A DNA stretch of 64,000 bases, taken from NCBI RefSeq assembly GCF_030867095.1, contig NC_081826.1, positions 38,418,001 through 38,482,000 of the forward strand. The letters are read 5' to 3'. Position numbers and translations under genes: made by a program. Under the pieces are notes generated by a model that was given only the letters and a program-made list of their open reading frames with translations, did no database searches and was not told where the DNA came from. Below are positions 1 to 11,841 of the stretch, piece after piece (the stretch's first letter is position 1; each line of letters starts with the position of its first letter). The stretch is from Alligator mississippiensis (taxonomy: Eukaryota; Chordata; Crocodylia; Alligatoridae).

Positions 1-115
1 TATTTTCTGTCAGTCAGTTTTGTATTTGTCCCTGAAAATCTGTGCTCCTGAATATTAGGAATAGTCCCTGTTCAGAAACTATCCCCTAATGTCTTCTGTC
101 AAATAGAACCTTTAA

Positions 116-353
116 GGCTAGGTACAGACATTCAAAAAGCCTAAGGCAGCATCAGTCTAAGTTCTGTAAGCGGTGTAGTTTAGATCTGTGGTGAACAGAG
201 CACAGCCTCCCTTTTGTGAGGAAGGGGGCAAATCTTAGACTGGGTTCTGCCATTTTTTAATCAGTCTGTATGTGCCAAACTTCTGTTCTGTTACAGGTAC
301 AGATGGGTTTCTGATCACTTATACCAGTAAAAGTGTAATATCTGTATGTGGCC
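116..353 (+). mobile_element. PIF/Harbinger-like MITE, copy 1
   Basis: The left end starts GGCTAGGTACAGACATT and the right end is a degenerate inverse ending TATGTGGCC. The element is flanked by TAA on both sides (113-115 and 354-356), the TWA target duplication typical of PIF/Harbinger. Related copies lie at 10524, 15040 and, inverted, near 31992. There is no coding capacity, so it is non-autonomous. The assignment to a crocodilian Harbinger MITE group such as Chompy is by memory and is an inference. Confidence 0.7.
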
Positions 354-1070
354 TAAAGGTAAAACTCTTGTTACTTTTCTCGCATGGATTTACATGAAAT
401 TGAAACAAACTTTTCTCTGTTTCCCTCCTTGTGTTTAAATTGACATATCTTCAGCTCGTCCAAATAAGTCTTCCTGTAGCATTCCTCTTCAGTGATTTCT
501 AGAGGAGAACGCACAGGCACTTTTTTGATAAAGATTTGAACAAAAATTTAATTTTTAAATGTCTTGTTTTTAATCTTACCTGAATAATGTTATCTGTCCA
601 AGCTTCACCATCTCTGAATTTTGAGTAAACCTGTTTTGTACAGCCAAAAGTGTCAAATTGTTGGTGCATTAAGATGAGGACTCTAACTCCATATTGAAGT
701 ATAGTACTTAAATAGGTGTCCTGACTTCTGTTTCCTCCCCTCAGCCCCACCCCACTAGAATGGCAATCCTCTCTATCTTCCTGCAACTTCAAGAGGCAGT
801 GTGAGTACTTATTACTTCTGAAAATCAGGTCACCACAAAGCTACCACTTGATTCGATAGCTTGCTCATGGTGTACCTGCCCTGGCTGAGTCCAGGAGCGA
901 ATGGAAATGATTTTAGGTACATTTTGCTCTGGAAAACTTGAGTTTGGTAAATATTGGCCACAGATTTTAAACTTTTCAATTTTTTTTTTCTAGCAGATGC
1001 ACTAAGGCAGGTTACGGAACCACAGAATCAACTTGTCATTTCAAATTTGCAAGTGCCTGTACAAAACTAG
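354..1070. other. Non-genic stretch, nothing recognised
   Basis: AT-rich sequence between a MITE and a CR1 fragment. No exon with conserved coding content or recognisable repeat was seen. A 97-codon minus-strand frame at 499-792 resembles nothing I know. Confidence 0.5.
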
Positions 1071-1995
1071 AATTTCATAGTTTCATAGTAGCTAGAGTCA
1101 GGAAGGACCTGAACACATCATCTAGCCTGACCCCCTGCCACAGGCAGGAGTGAATGCTAGGTTCACAAGACCCCAGACAGGTGATCATCTAACCCCTTTT
1201 TGAATTTGCCTAAGGTAGGGGCGAGGACCACTTCCCTGGGAAGTTGGTTCTAGATTCTGGCCACCCTAATTGTAAAATATTGCCTCCTGATCTCTAACCT
1301 AAACCTATTCTCCATCAGCTTATTACCATTGTTCCTCATCACCCCAGGTAGTGCTGTGGAGAAAAGGGCTCTTCCTGTTTGCTGATGATCTCCCCTGATG
1401 AGTTTGTAGGTAGCCACCAGGTCCCCCCTCAGCCTCCTCTTGCTGAGGCTGAATAGGTTCAGGTCCCTCTGTCTCTCCTCATAGGGCCTGTCCTGCTGCT
1501 CTCTCACCAAGCCGGTGGCCCTCCTCTGAACCCTCTCCAGGCTGGCCACATCCTTCCTAAAGTGCAGTGCTCAGTACTGGATGCAGTACTCCAATTGCGG
1601 CCTGACCCGTGTTGCATAGAGGGGGAGTATCACCTCTTTGGACTGGCTTGAGATGCATCTTTGGATGCATGACAAGGTAAGGCTGGCCTTGCTGGCTGTG
1701 GTCTGGCATTAGCAGCTCGTGTTCATCTTGGAGTCAATAATGACTCCAAGATCCCTTTCCACCTCTGTGCTTTCAAGAGAGGAACTCCCCAGCCTGTATG
1801 TATTCTGTGGATTCCTTCTCCCAAGGTGCAGCACCCTGCATTTGTCTACGTTGAACCCCAACCTATTCTCATCTGCCCACTTTTGTAGTCTGTCTAAATT
1901 TAGCTGCAGCCTCTCTCTCCCTTCAAGTGTGCCCACCTTGCCCCACATCTTAATGTCATCAGCAAACTTGGACAATGTGCTCTCAATTTGGAGTA
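1071..1995 (-). mobile_element. Old CR1 LINE, 3' part
   Basis: The element is antisense. Its 3' terminus at about 1071 has the CATAG-type octamers. Minus-strand translation gives reverse transcriptase C-terminal pieces: KFADD (the catalytic FADD motif), a RVLHLG motif and ERDLGVIIDSKMN in 1709-1990, then LERVQRRATGLV and KRRLRGDLVATYKLIRG in 1250-1549. The frames are broken between these blocks and the copy is 5' truncated just upstream of FADD. It is clearly older than the CR1 copies at 39.5, 45, 57 and 62.4 kb. Confidence 0.88.
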
Positions 1996-4022
1996 GGTTT
2001 TTTTTCTGTGAATTAGATTGAAAGAAGCTTTTGTGATATTCATCTGTGTGAATGCTTCCTCTCTCTGTAAAAGAAACTTTGATCATGTCTCCATCCCTTG
2101 GGTGGATTCTTGTTTTTGCTTTTATTCCCTGGGCATTTATTGCCTCAAAAGCCTGCCAAACAAAGTAGGCTTGGGGAGACTGCACAGCTCCAAGCACTGG
2201 CAGTAGGCTATGGGAACTTCTGTATAGGAACACAGGACTAGAGAGACCATCTGGTTCCCTGTATGCAGTCTCCTATGGCTATGGGCAGCCATATAATAAT
2301 TGTGAGAAGAACCCTTAGATTAGAAGGGTCCACAAGAACATTACTCAGCACCCCTAATACCCCAACTGGGATTTTTTTGTTTTGGATACCCTAATCCTCA
2401 AAAAAAAAAAAAAAACCCAAAAGAAAACCCACACAAAACAAAAAACCCTAATGCTGTTCCATAGAAAAAGAGCAGGAGAGATGAAGGCAACACTGTGCGC
2501 CCATACAATGGGAGGGAATTAGGATCATGTAGTCCTATTTTACCTGGAAAATGGACCATTCTGTACAAAAACATTTTGCAAAGCCAGATTTCCCCTATGG
2601 TGCTTTCTGATCTGACCTGGGAAATGAACAAATGTGGATCTCTGGTTCAAGTAGTTGGGTTCAAAAGTTGTTACTTTTTAGTGCTGTTCCTGTAGGAAGA
2701 GAGAATAGTGTAGAAGAGAGTGGAGAGCTGAAACCTGTGCTGTGTATGGTCAGAGGCTAAGCAGAAAACTTGATTTCAATGGCTGTCCTTTCGAAAGTGG
2801 TGAAGAAGTTTGGGTATAGTAGCTCCCTTTGTAGTCTGAATGCTGTTCTTGGAATAGCCTGATGATGAATAGTTACTGTGACAATGATAAATGGTTCCAC
2901 AAGAACAGTAGGATTTTTTTTTTTTTTTTTTTTTCCAGAGCTGGTCTCCCTCTCCCTCTGTCTTGTTTTCTGTGAAAGTTTCCTGCATCCTTAATATTAA
3001 CCCCTGTCCCCTCCTCCCCAACCCTCCACCCGCAAGTATTTGGCTTCTTCCCTCTGGTTTTGTGAGGAGGAGCACAAGGCTTTATCCTCTGCAACCGTCA
3101 CTAGGCTGACTGTACCTTGGCCACTCCTGATCTTTAAATGTGCACTCTCTCGGGCCCTTAGTAGACATCTGACTCTGGGTAGAATCCTGCAACTTTTCTG
3201 TTCTCCGATGGGATGGTGAACTGCAGTTTCCTGTGATCAGCCCTAACTTATCTCAGCAGAGCTGCCTTTGGCTCAGACCTTCCAGTCTTTTCCTTCTGGG
3301 GGCTATAACAGCAAGGTCCAATAACCAAGCAGTCTCCTCAAAGCAAAGTGTTTATTATTTAGAACAAAAATATCTCGGGTAAAGTCTTAACAGAACAAAC
3401 CAGCCTATACATGTACCTTGCCCTGCCCTAAGGCTTCCTATGTCCTTGGTCTAGGAAGGTCCATCTCCTTCAGACATCCTTATCAGCCTCTCTCTCCACC
3501 CTGCCCCCACCAACCCCATTAAGCTGTCTCCCTGACAGTTGACACTCACTCCTGAATTAGTTTTTAACTAATTAACTATTATTTACTGTTTAACTATTAT
3601 TTTTGTTAATCTTTTTCTTGCCACCATTGACAGAATGACTGTTATCTTTTTCTTAGTCTTAGAAGTGTGACAAGGTCCTGTAATTGCCTCCCAAACATTT
3701 GCTAGGAATGTGTTTCTCTGCTTGTTTTACCTGCATCCCCCTGCTAAGCTAGAACAATACATTCATACAGGAAAGTCTTAGAATTCACTATACAATAACT
3801 TTACCTCTCTGAATAGGTCACATATGCGGTTTAGAAAATATGTAGCATTTCCCTGTTGATTATAATGAATATTTTCATGCCTTGGATCATAATTTAACCC
3901 CTACATGACATTGCTTAGAAATGAATTTCCCTTCTAGGTGGGTTTTCACATAATTGTTCATATAAGCATTTTCTGAGCACTTTTGCGAAGCATTTAGTAC
4001 TGGCATCTCTCAGATACGGCGC
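1996..4022. other. Non-genic stretch with low-complexity runs
   Basis: It contains an A-run near 2401-2415 and a T-run near 2917-2937. Nothing coding is recognised. The part 3290-3770 has a minus-strand AATAAA at 3351-3356 and looks repeat-like, but I cannot classify it. Confidence 0.4.
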
Positions 4023-5463
4023 TGAAGTAAATGGATCAATGGAAAACGGCCATTGTGATCCCTATTTTCAAGAAGCGGGGGAAAGAGAATCTGAGTAATT
4101 ATAGTCCAGTTAGTCTCACCTCTATCCTTGGAAAAGTCTTTGAAAAAATTAAGGATCATATTTATGTGAGTCCAGCAGGAAAAATAATGCATCAGGGGAA
4201 CCAGCATGAATTTGTAGCAGGTAGATCATGCCTAACTAATCAGGTTTCTTTTTTTGACCAGGTCATACAACGCTTAGACACAGGAGTAGAGGTGGATGTT
4301 GTTTACTTGGATTTTAGGAAGGCCTTTGATATGGTATCTCATTTCATTCTCATAAATACATTAAGAGGCTGTGATTTAGATGATTACACAGTCTGGTGGG
4401 TGGCAAATGGGCTTGGGGGTCGCACCCAGAGAGTGGTGGTAGACAGGTTGGTATCAACCTGGAAGGATGTGGGCAGTGGAGTCCTGCAGGGCTTGGTCCT
4501 TGGACCTGTACTCTTCAGTGTTCTTCATCAGTGACTTGGATGTGGGCATGAAGTGTACTCTGTCCAAGTTTGCAGATGATACTAAATTGTGGGGTGAAGT
4601 GAACACACCGGAGGGTAGGGAACGATTGCAGGTGGACCTGGACAGGTTGGCAAAGTGGGCAGAACACAATAGGATGCAGTTCAATGAGGACAAATGCAGA
4701 GTGCTGCACCTAGGATGTAAAAATATCCAGCACACCTACTGGCTGGGAAATTATCCTCCCAGCAGCACAGAAGCAGAAAGGGATCTCAGAGTTGTAGTGG
4801 ACTTCAAGATGAATATGAGTCATCAGTGTGACAAAATCATAGGCAAAGCTAACCGCACTTTATCATGCATTAGCAGATGAATGACAAATAGATCCAAGGA
4901 GATGATGCTTCCCCTCTATGCAGCATTGGTCAGACCACTGTTGGAGTACTGCATCCAGTTTTGGGGGCCATATTTTAAGAAGGATGTGGATAACCTCAAG
5001 AGGGTCCAGAGGAGGGCCACTCATATGGTTAAGGGTTTGCAGGCCAAGCCCTATGAGGAGAGACTAAGGGACCTGGATCTCTTCAGCCTCCGCAAGAGAA
5101 GGCTGAGAGGTGACCGTGTGGCCGCCTACAAATTCATTAGGGGCATGCAGCAAGGGATCGGAGATGCTCTCTTCACCAGGGTGCCTCTTGGAGGGTAACA
5201 AGGAACAACGGTCACAAACTGACCAAGAACAGAGTTAGGCTGGACATTAGAAAGAACTTCTTCACAGTAAGGGTGGCCAAAATTTGGAATGGGCTTCCAA
5301 GGGAGGTGGTGTTCTCCCCTACCTTGGGGGTCTTTAAAAGAAGGCTGGACAAGCATCTGGCTGGGATCATCTGAGCTCAGCACTCTTTCCTGCCTATGCA
5401 GGGGGTCGGACTCAATGATCTGTTGAGGTCCCTTCTGACCCTAGCATCTGTGAATCTATGGAC
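4023..5463 (+). mobile_element. Old CR1 LINE, 5'-truncated
   Basis: Plus-strand frames encode the CR1 reverse transcriptase: VIPIFKKRGKENLSNY, then [14 protein letters not shown] (catalytic motif A) in 4031-4534, then [12 protein letters not shown] (catalytic FADD) in 4467-4880, then LERVQRRAT-like and KRRLRGDRVAAYKFIRG segments in 4881-5198. It ends near 5463 with CATCTGTGAATCTATGG. The frame breaks at least twice, around 4520 and at a stop before 4881. Divergence from the 39.5-kb copy marks it as older. It is in sense orientation relative to SNX31. Confidence 0.92.
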
Positions 5464-5950
5464 CAATGACCTGCTCCAGTGTGGCACTCTCAAGGTTTTG
5501 TTTCCCCATGTGTAGCAGCTCCTTTCTTCAGATCTCATCTCACAGTCTGTTTCATGTTTGTCTGGCACTGTTCCTCACTTCCTTTATTTCTACAATGCAT
5601 TTTCTTATCACTTCAAGTAATGTACTTACCAGTTTTATACTTCCTTCCTTTTTCTCTAAGAATTGGTATATTCTGTTCTTCCAAGTGTTTCCTATATTTC
5701 TCTGCAGAAGATTAGCAGAAGCTTTCCAAAGAGAAGATGTTGTATGGAAATTAGTGAGGGTTTTTATGTAAAACAATGATCTGATTGGGTGCTATAGATA
5801 TTGTGAGGTGGGAAAAGTCACAGAAAGACTTGGCTACTGCAGCACTCAGTCTGTTGCAACTTCTAATATTTTAGGCATGTCACCACCTAGTGGTATCCAC
5901 GGTGCTGAGTGAAGGACCTAGGCTTCCTATCCAATGCCTGAGCTGACGTA
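5464..5950. other. Non-genic stretch, nothing recognised
   Basis: AT-rich, with short chance frames on both strands. No gene or repeat is recognised. Confidence 0.4.
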
Positions 5951-6250
5951 GGCAGATAAGGTTCTTTGGGTAAATCTGATTTTTTTTTTTTTTTTTTTTT
6001 TTATTAGACCAACTCAAATAATTGGAAAATTTCTTGCGTGCATACCAGCCTCTGGCTTCTTTACTATTCATTCCATCCAGATAGAGCATACGCCAGCTGC
6101 AGATGCTTCCTCAGCCTGATGCAGGATATTTATACCTAAAAGCTTGCAAAGAAGAATTTTTTTTAACTATTTGAGTTGGCCTAATAAAAGATATCAGTTT
6201 TACTTAAAGAACCTTGTCTGTCTGTGTTCTTAGACCAACATGTCTCTACC
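5951..6250. repeat. Foldback repeat, copy 1
   Basis: The arms are inverted copies. AAGGTTCTTTGGGTAAA near 5959 and ATTAGACCAACTCAAAT near 6003 face TTTGAGTTGGCCTAATAAAA and TTACTTAAAGAACCTTG at 6171-6216. A T-run of about 22 bases lies in the left arm. The tail GACCAACATG near 6235 also follows the foldback at 31283-31516, so the two belong to one family. The superfamily is not known to me. Confidence 0.65.
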
Positions 6251-8425
6251 CTGTAACATGGAAGATATTGAATTGAGCCAACTTCGGCATTTAAAAGTAG
6301 TATCCTCAAAAGTCAGCGTGCAGCAGGGATCTGCACAAGTTGGCCGATGGGAAATAATGAGGAGACTGGTGTGTCTTGAGACTCTTGGGAAAACAGATGC
6401 CTCCCTGCAGTCTAAAGTAAGGTACCCATCTCTATAATCCTGAACCTTCTCTTGGAATTAGTTGTTACATCAACCCTCTCTCTCAAAAGCGTAGTGAGAG
6501 GAGACAGTGCTGATAGCATTGCCCCCTTTATCTGCTAAGCTTAGTGGTTTGGGCACTCCCACCCAATTCAAGTCCCTCCCATCTGAATATGTAAAAATTA
6601 AATATTCAAGGGAGCTGGTGTGGGATCCCAAGTCTCCCCTTCTCCAAGTGAGTGCCCCCTCTGCTAGGCAAGCTTTTGGGCACAGTCACCCTTTCTCCGG
6701 CATAGGGAGCCTCAGCTAGTCTGAGACTCCAAGGAAGGAGAGAAGCTTGAAGTGTGGTAAGATGTCAGTGCAAATGTAAATGGGTAGAGATAAGCAAAAC
6801 AAAAGGAAAAGCAGGGAAGGGAGGGGGAAGAGAGCAGGGGGAAAAATGTCAGAGGGAGTCTCTGAAGGGTTAACATTTAATAGTGCAGGTATGTTTTGAG
6901 GATCTGCTGTTTAGTTTTAAGCATGTCCATGGACAGGACAATGGGACTCAAGTTTCCAACTTTTTTGGGATCTAGCTGTTAGATTGTAACCCAAAAAGCT
7001 TATAGATTGGTAGTAAGCACCCACTAGTATAGCTGTGCCTTTCGTCTGAGGTATAAGAAAAATTACTACTTTTGTGGAAGATCAGAAGCGACTGAAACTA
7101 AACTGTCCTTCTTAGAAAAGGATTTAGTGCAAGTCATTCAGGAAGATTGTTCCTGAATTGAGACAGTTGATGGGTTTCATTATAACACAACATTTATATC
7201 TTGGCAAGGAGGTTTTGGATAAATTCTTCCTGTTTTCCAGCTTTGAAAAACTGGTGTCAATTGGCTTCTTTGACTTGGGGGGGGGGGGGGGGGGGCAGGA
7301 TGGGGGAGATTCTTCACCTACATCAAACTTGAATGAAGTTGTAAAACCAGGGAAAATGCCCTTCTTGTAGTATCGAATTTTAATGATTGTATTTATTTTC
7401 AGTCATTAAGTAAACAAAGGCAGACTTGTAAAATAGTAACAACAGAAATGTGATGTGGACTGATTTTAATTGCAGCGCTAATCTTTATGGAATCAGCTGA
7501 GGAACATATGGGTCTTTTATAAACAGCTGGTATAAAAATAAATTTAGAAATCAATGAATCACAAAAGTAATTGGGTATGAAGGAATTAAATTTTGAAATA
7601 AACTTGTTTTTCAACATTGTTTAGCCAGCTGTGAAGCAGACTGACTTAAACTTATGTCACTTGTAGATGAAAATATTTGTGTATAGCTGTCCATAACAAA
7701 AATAGATTGAAGTACTTCCAATCAAACGTAAAATTATAGGCCTTTTTATACTTTTCATCAATCCCCTAACACCTTCCCCATTCCTCTTTTATGGAAAGCT
7801 CATGACACCTTCCTGATTCCTCCCAGGGATGCTGTTCTGACCACTGCTTCCAGATTAGATATTATATCTCAAATGTTTCATTTGCCCTAAACTTTTACCT
7901 TTATGATGCACAGTAGCCATGGCTGAAATGGCTTATGTTTGAAGCCATTTTTGTGTGAAGCTGAGGCCTTCAGAAAGATGGCCTGAATCAGCCTTTGGGG
8001 GTGGTACCTGTTCTGCCAGAGCTGGAGAGAGAGGCCCACAGCCTGCAGTTCCTAGAACACAGCTCTGCCAGGTACTGATTGTTTGCATTTAAAATTGGCC
8101 CTGCCTTTGGGATTTAAGTGTATTGGAAGCAACCAGTTTTTTTAGCTGTGTTGGATTAGTGCTTGCAGGCAGACAGGCCACCCTGTCACACTGCACTTCT
8201 TTATGTGCCTATAACCTGGTTGTGGAACATTTGTGTGGTTGTTCAGCTAAATTTCTCTCTCAGTCCTGAAAGCCATAAGACACATGGAGCTTAACTTTGA
8301 AAGCTAAAAGTTCTCAAGCATTCATCTCTGAGGTGAGTAAATATTCTCCTTGGTTTAAACTTTTCATGAGCGGTCTTTGTTTTTTCCATTTGTGCCAACC
8401 AGGGATAATGGGTGCTGCTGCTTTG
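6251..8425. other. Non-genic stretch, nothing recognised
   Basis: No conserved coding exon was seen. The only notable element is a run of 19 G at 7277-7295. The PX-domain exons missing from SNX31 were searched for by eye here and not found. Confidence 0.4.
7277..7295 (+). repeat. Mononucleotide G run
   Basis: Nineteen consecutive G, followed by another G-rich stretch (TGGGGG). It is likely length-variable and prone to sequencing error. Confidence 0.9.
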
Positions 8426-8429
8426 CATG

Positions 8430-8590
8430 AGTGAACCAGCGTGGTGTGAAGGCACACAGAGAAGGCAGGAATTCCTGGTTCTAGTTCTGAGTCTGATTCC
8501 ATCCCTGGTAAAACCAGAGGTGATATTTCTGCCTCTGTGTCCTGATCTATCAAACAGAGATAATGCTTTGTGATTTCTGTTCACCTAAAA
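8430..8590 (+). mobile_element. MIR-type SINE remnant
   Basis: The order matches a sense MIR. GGCAGGAATTCCTGGTTCTA is followed by CTGAGTCTGATTCC, then a TCTGCCTCTGTGTCC stretch, and then ATCAAACAGAGATAATGC, which resembles the MIR ATCTGTAAAATGGGGATAAT segment. It is highly diverged, as expected for this ancient amniote family. Confidence 0.6.
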
Positions 8591-10523
8591 TGTTTAACTT
8601 CAAGAGGAAATTTACCCTATGTTGTTGTTTATTCCAGAGGTCCTTGCTATAAAAAATGGGTGGGTCTCGGTGCATGTGCTTGCAGGTAGTTTGCTGTCAT
8701 TATTACCTGCCTGCTTTCTAGTAGCCTCTGGATGACTTACACCTGGCAGGGGAAACACCATGTATCTGGGTCCATGAAGGCAGTTTTCCTTAAGCGTTCC
8801 TGGGGATAACTGTTCTTCTGGTGTGGTTTAGTACCCGCTGAGGTGTTGGGGCTTATAGCCCACTTTACGGAAATGGGAGGCTCGTCCCTAGCTTGCTCCT
8901 GCAGCCATATGGCTGAGGGCAGGCAAAACTTGGGGGCCTCTGAACCCCAAGTCTTCGGGCTTGGGCCTGCACGTAGGATGCCCACCAAAAGACTTTGAAA
9001 ATATTTGAAGCCGCAGGTTGGGGTGGAGGATGTTTGCCAGTTGTAGGGTCACTTATGGTTGTGGACTGACTCACGGATTTGGACTTGATTTAGCTTATAA
9101 CACACACAAATTATTTAAAAAAAAATATTGAGGTAAAATGATTGATTTTATAATAAAAAAAAAAAAAAAAAAGATTGGGAGAGGCTGTGAAAACAGGAAG
9201 ACTTCGGGAACATGTGGCCATGCTCTGAGCAGGGCAGAGTTGAAAGCAATAGTATTGGGTTTCATCAGTATCAGTGCTGCTGTTCCAAGGATTCAAAAAT
9301 CATGAGATTTTTTTCAGAATAATATTTTTTTCTTCCTTTTATTTTGTCATCTGGTTTTGATGCTGTAGGGTTCATTCAAGTCCTGTTTTCCAGTGTTTCT
9401 GGGCAACTGCAATGGTTAGAAATGACTCTTGACTTTCTTCCTTTATTTAAAAAAAAGTTTATCTTTCACTTGGCTCCAGGAGCTGGCCCTTGAAGAAAAA
9501 TGCCAGCTATTGCAGTGCCTGGCAACAGTAATTGCATTCACTGTAGCTTGAAAACAGATATTTGTTTACTTATTTTCTTTTCCTAGTTTGGTATACCTTC
9601 CTCCTGTGTGCTGGAAGACTCTCATTGCTTTGTCCAAATGCCAGGTTAAAAATGTAGTGTTTTGATTCAACTAAATTAAGGAAATCATATTTCTTCCATT
9701 TTTCTATCATTTTTCTTCTCTACTTGCTAGCTACACTCCAGGGAAGATCATTTTAAGGGGGATGAACATGGAACTAGTCAGAAGTAACTGCCTGAACAAA
9801 GTATTTTGTAATGCAGCACATTAGATTAGCACAGGTTTTATTAAAAAAAGCTGAACATCCTGCTGAGCTCATTGTAGCTTGGAGTGAAAATACTAAAGAA
9901 ACAACCTCCTTGGAGGAAAATGTATTGTCTGCTGTTAGCCAGAATAGTTGTCTGTAAGATGCAACAACAGCCTCTAGGAAGGGAAAAGCGCCTCCAAGAA
10001 ACGCTTCAGTCTCTTCCAGAGTGTGTGAATGATAACTAGTGATATCAGGAAGGCCTCTGAGGATTGACATATCATTTGGATCCTTTTCTTTGAGTTTGTG
10101 GAAAAAAAAAGAAGTATAAATCAGTATTTTCTAATACCGAGGATTTATTTGATCTATACCTGCAGTATTGCAGATCAATAAAAGTGTGTGTGTGGTTGGT
10201 AGGTTTATGTCACTTGTCTGTAAAATGTATAGCTGGACCCGGACTACTTGTATATGGTTGGCTCACAACCTGCTTGTTTCAGAGCAGGTTGATAAAAGCT
10301 GTTCAGCCAATTGCTGCAAAGGGTGCTATTACTTCAAAGGGTGCAGTTTTTTTGATTGGCTAAGGCACAGCCATGGTCTAGCACAGCTTATTGGTGCCCT
10401 TTGAAGCAAAAGTCCCAGAAGCAGCTGAAATTCCTCTGTGGTCCTGCCTGGCTGTTTGAGGTTTTGTATACCTCTGGCTAGTTTGCAAGCCCTCATCTTC
10501 ACAGTGGAGCTGTAGTACATAAA
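8591..10523. other. Non-genic stretch, nothing recognised
   Basis: Ordinary AT-rich sequence with an A-run near 9157-9172. No conserved exon or classifiable repeat was seen. Confidence 0.4.
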
Positions 10524-11378
10524 GGCTAGGGACAGATATTCAAAAAGCCTGAGCCTGAATTGATTCAATCTTTGCAGGTTAGTCTAACCTGGCTAGGCTG
10601 AACTGGTTTGTAACCATATAGACATCCCCTCTGGACTGAAAAAACGCAGGCACATGCCTGCAGTGGCTCAGGCTAGAATCTGGGGGGCACTAAAGTAGCC
10701 CTCTCTTCCCTTCTACAGTGCTGAGATGAGTTGAGGGGCATAGCCTGGCCCTGGCAGGATGCTCGGATTAGGGAGGGGTCCTCCCCAGCCTCACTGCTCC
10801 TGGAAACAACTTTTTCCAAGGAAGGAACAGAAAAACCAGCTGACCTGTTGATTAGCTCCAAAAACCCTAAGTGGACACTGTCTTGTCTGCCTTTGTCCTA
10901 TCTACCTTACACAGACCTCTCGGCATTAACTAGCATACCACATGTTGGCTATGGTCTGTGCTGTGGGAGAGGGGAGGGGGGGAATCCCTGCTTGAGCAGG
11001 GAGTGGTGGGGGAGGGGGCACAGGGAAGCCAGGCAGACACCGCTGTCCCTGCCGCCTCTGCTGAGCTCCAGCCAGGGAGCAGATGGATGGGGCCAGCCTG
11101 GCTCTCTGGAGCAGAGAGCCTGGCCCAGGGCTGCAAAACATTTGGGATGCTGGGGGACTCTGGTTTAACTTAAACTAGGAAGGGGTCCGGGACAGACGTT
11201 TTATAAACCGGTTTGAGCCAAATCAGTTAAGCCTGATGCTACATTCAGCCAGGTTTATCTCAAACTGGTTTCAGCCATTTTCAAACTGGTTTATGTGCAC
11301 TGAACATCTGTTCTGTTACAGGTTTAAACCAGTTTCTGATCACTTAAACCAGTTTATGTGTAATGTCTATTCTTAGCC
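10524..11378 (+). mobile_element. PIF/Harbinger-like MITE, copy 2 (enlarged)
   Basis: The left end GGCTAGGGACAGATATTC and right end AATGTCTATTCTTAGCC form degenerate inverted termini. The flanks are AAA on both sides (10521-10523, 11379-11381), possibly a mutated TAA. The outer parts match copy 3, including GGCTCAGGC near 10665 and AAACTGGTTTATGTGCACTG near 11283. The centre, about 10690-11225, has extra GC-rich sequence absent from copy 3. Frames inside it on both strands look fortuitous. Confidence 0.7.
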
Positions 11379-11726
11379 AAACACACCGAGTTAGACACAG
11401 TGTGATCTTCCTGATGGAACTGAAACATTTCAGAGCTACTGATCTGACGTGTAAAAGTAAAATGAAAAAAGGCGGCATGCTCAATGTTTGCTGTCAGTGG
11501 AGCCCTCTGAGTGCTTTTGAAGGGAAACTTGTGATTGACTTGCATTGTTTCTCATTGACTGGGTTGTGAGCGAAATGCCTCTAACCTTCCAGCTATAGTG
11601 AATGGATATTTTCCATTCTTTCCTTAGACTGGGTGCACTCTGCTACAATATGACAGTACTATTAGGTCTTCAGAAGCATGAGCTGGTCTTCACTAACTCT
11701 ACACTTTATTTTAACTCTCATTGTAG

Positions 11727-11841
11727 TTACGGCGCATCTTTGGAAGCAGTGTGCCTACTTTCCCTCCAAAGTTTTACCTAGCAATGACCAAGTCTATGGC
11801 GGATGAGAGGAGGTCTCAACTTGAGCAGTATCTACAAAATG
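11727..11841 (+). CDS. SNX31: SNX31 exon, PX domain part (first in window)
   Basis: The acceptor is TTGTAG and the donor is a weak GTATAT. The exon starts in phase 0 and leaves one base. It encodes LRRIFGSSVPTFPPKFYLAM and then TKSMADERRSQLEQYLQN. The FPPK lysine (codon 11769-11771) and the ERR arginines correspond to the PtdIns3P-contacting Lys62 and Arg75 region of SNX17. By comparison with human SNX31 this should be exon 3. Confidence 0.96.

Noticed and set aside
3290-3770. Possible old solo LTR-like fossil on the minus strand
   Set aside because: Only a minus-strand AATAAA and a repeat-like appearance support it. I could not establish end repeats, a target duplication or a family.
6240-6437. 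A frame containing KVRYPSL, considered as the missing SNX31 PX exon
   Set aside because: Only four residues resemble the RYSQL region, there are no suitable splice sites, and the frame begins in a repeat tail.
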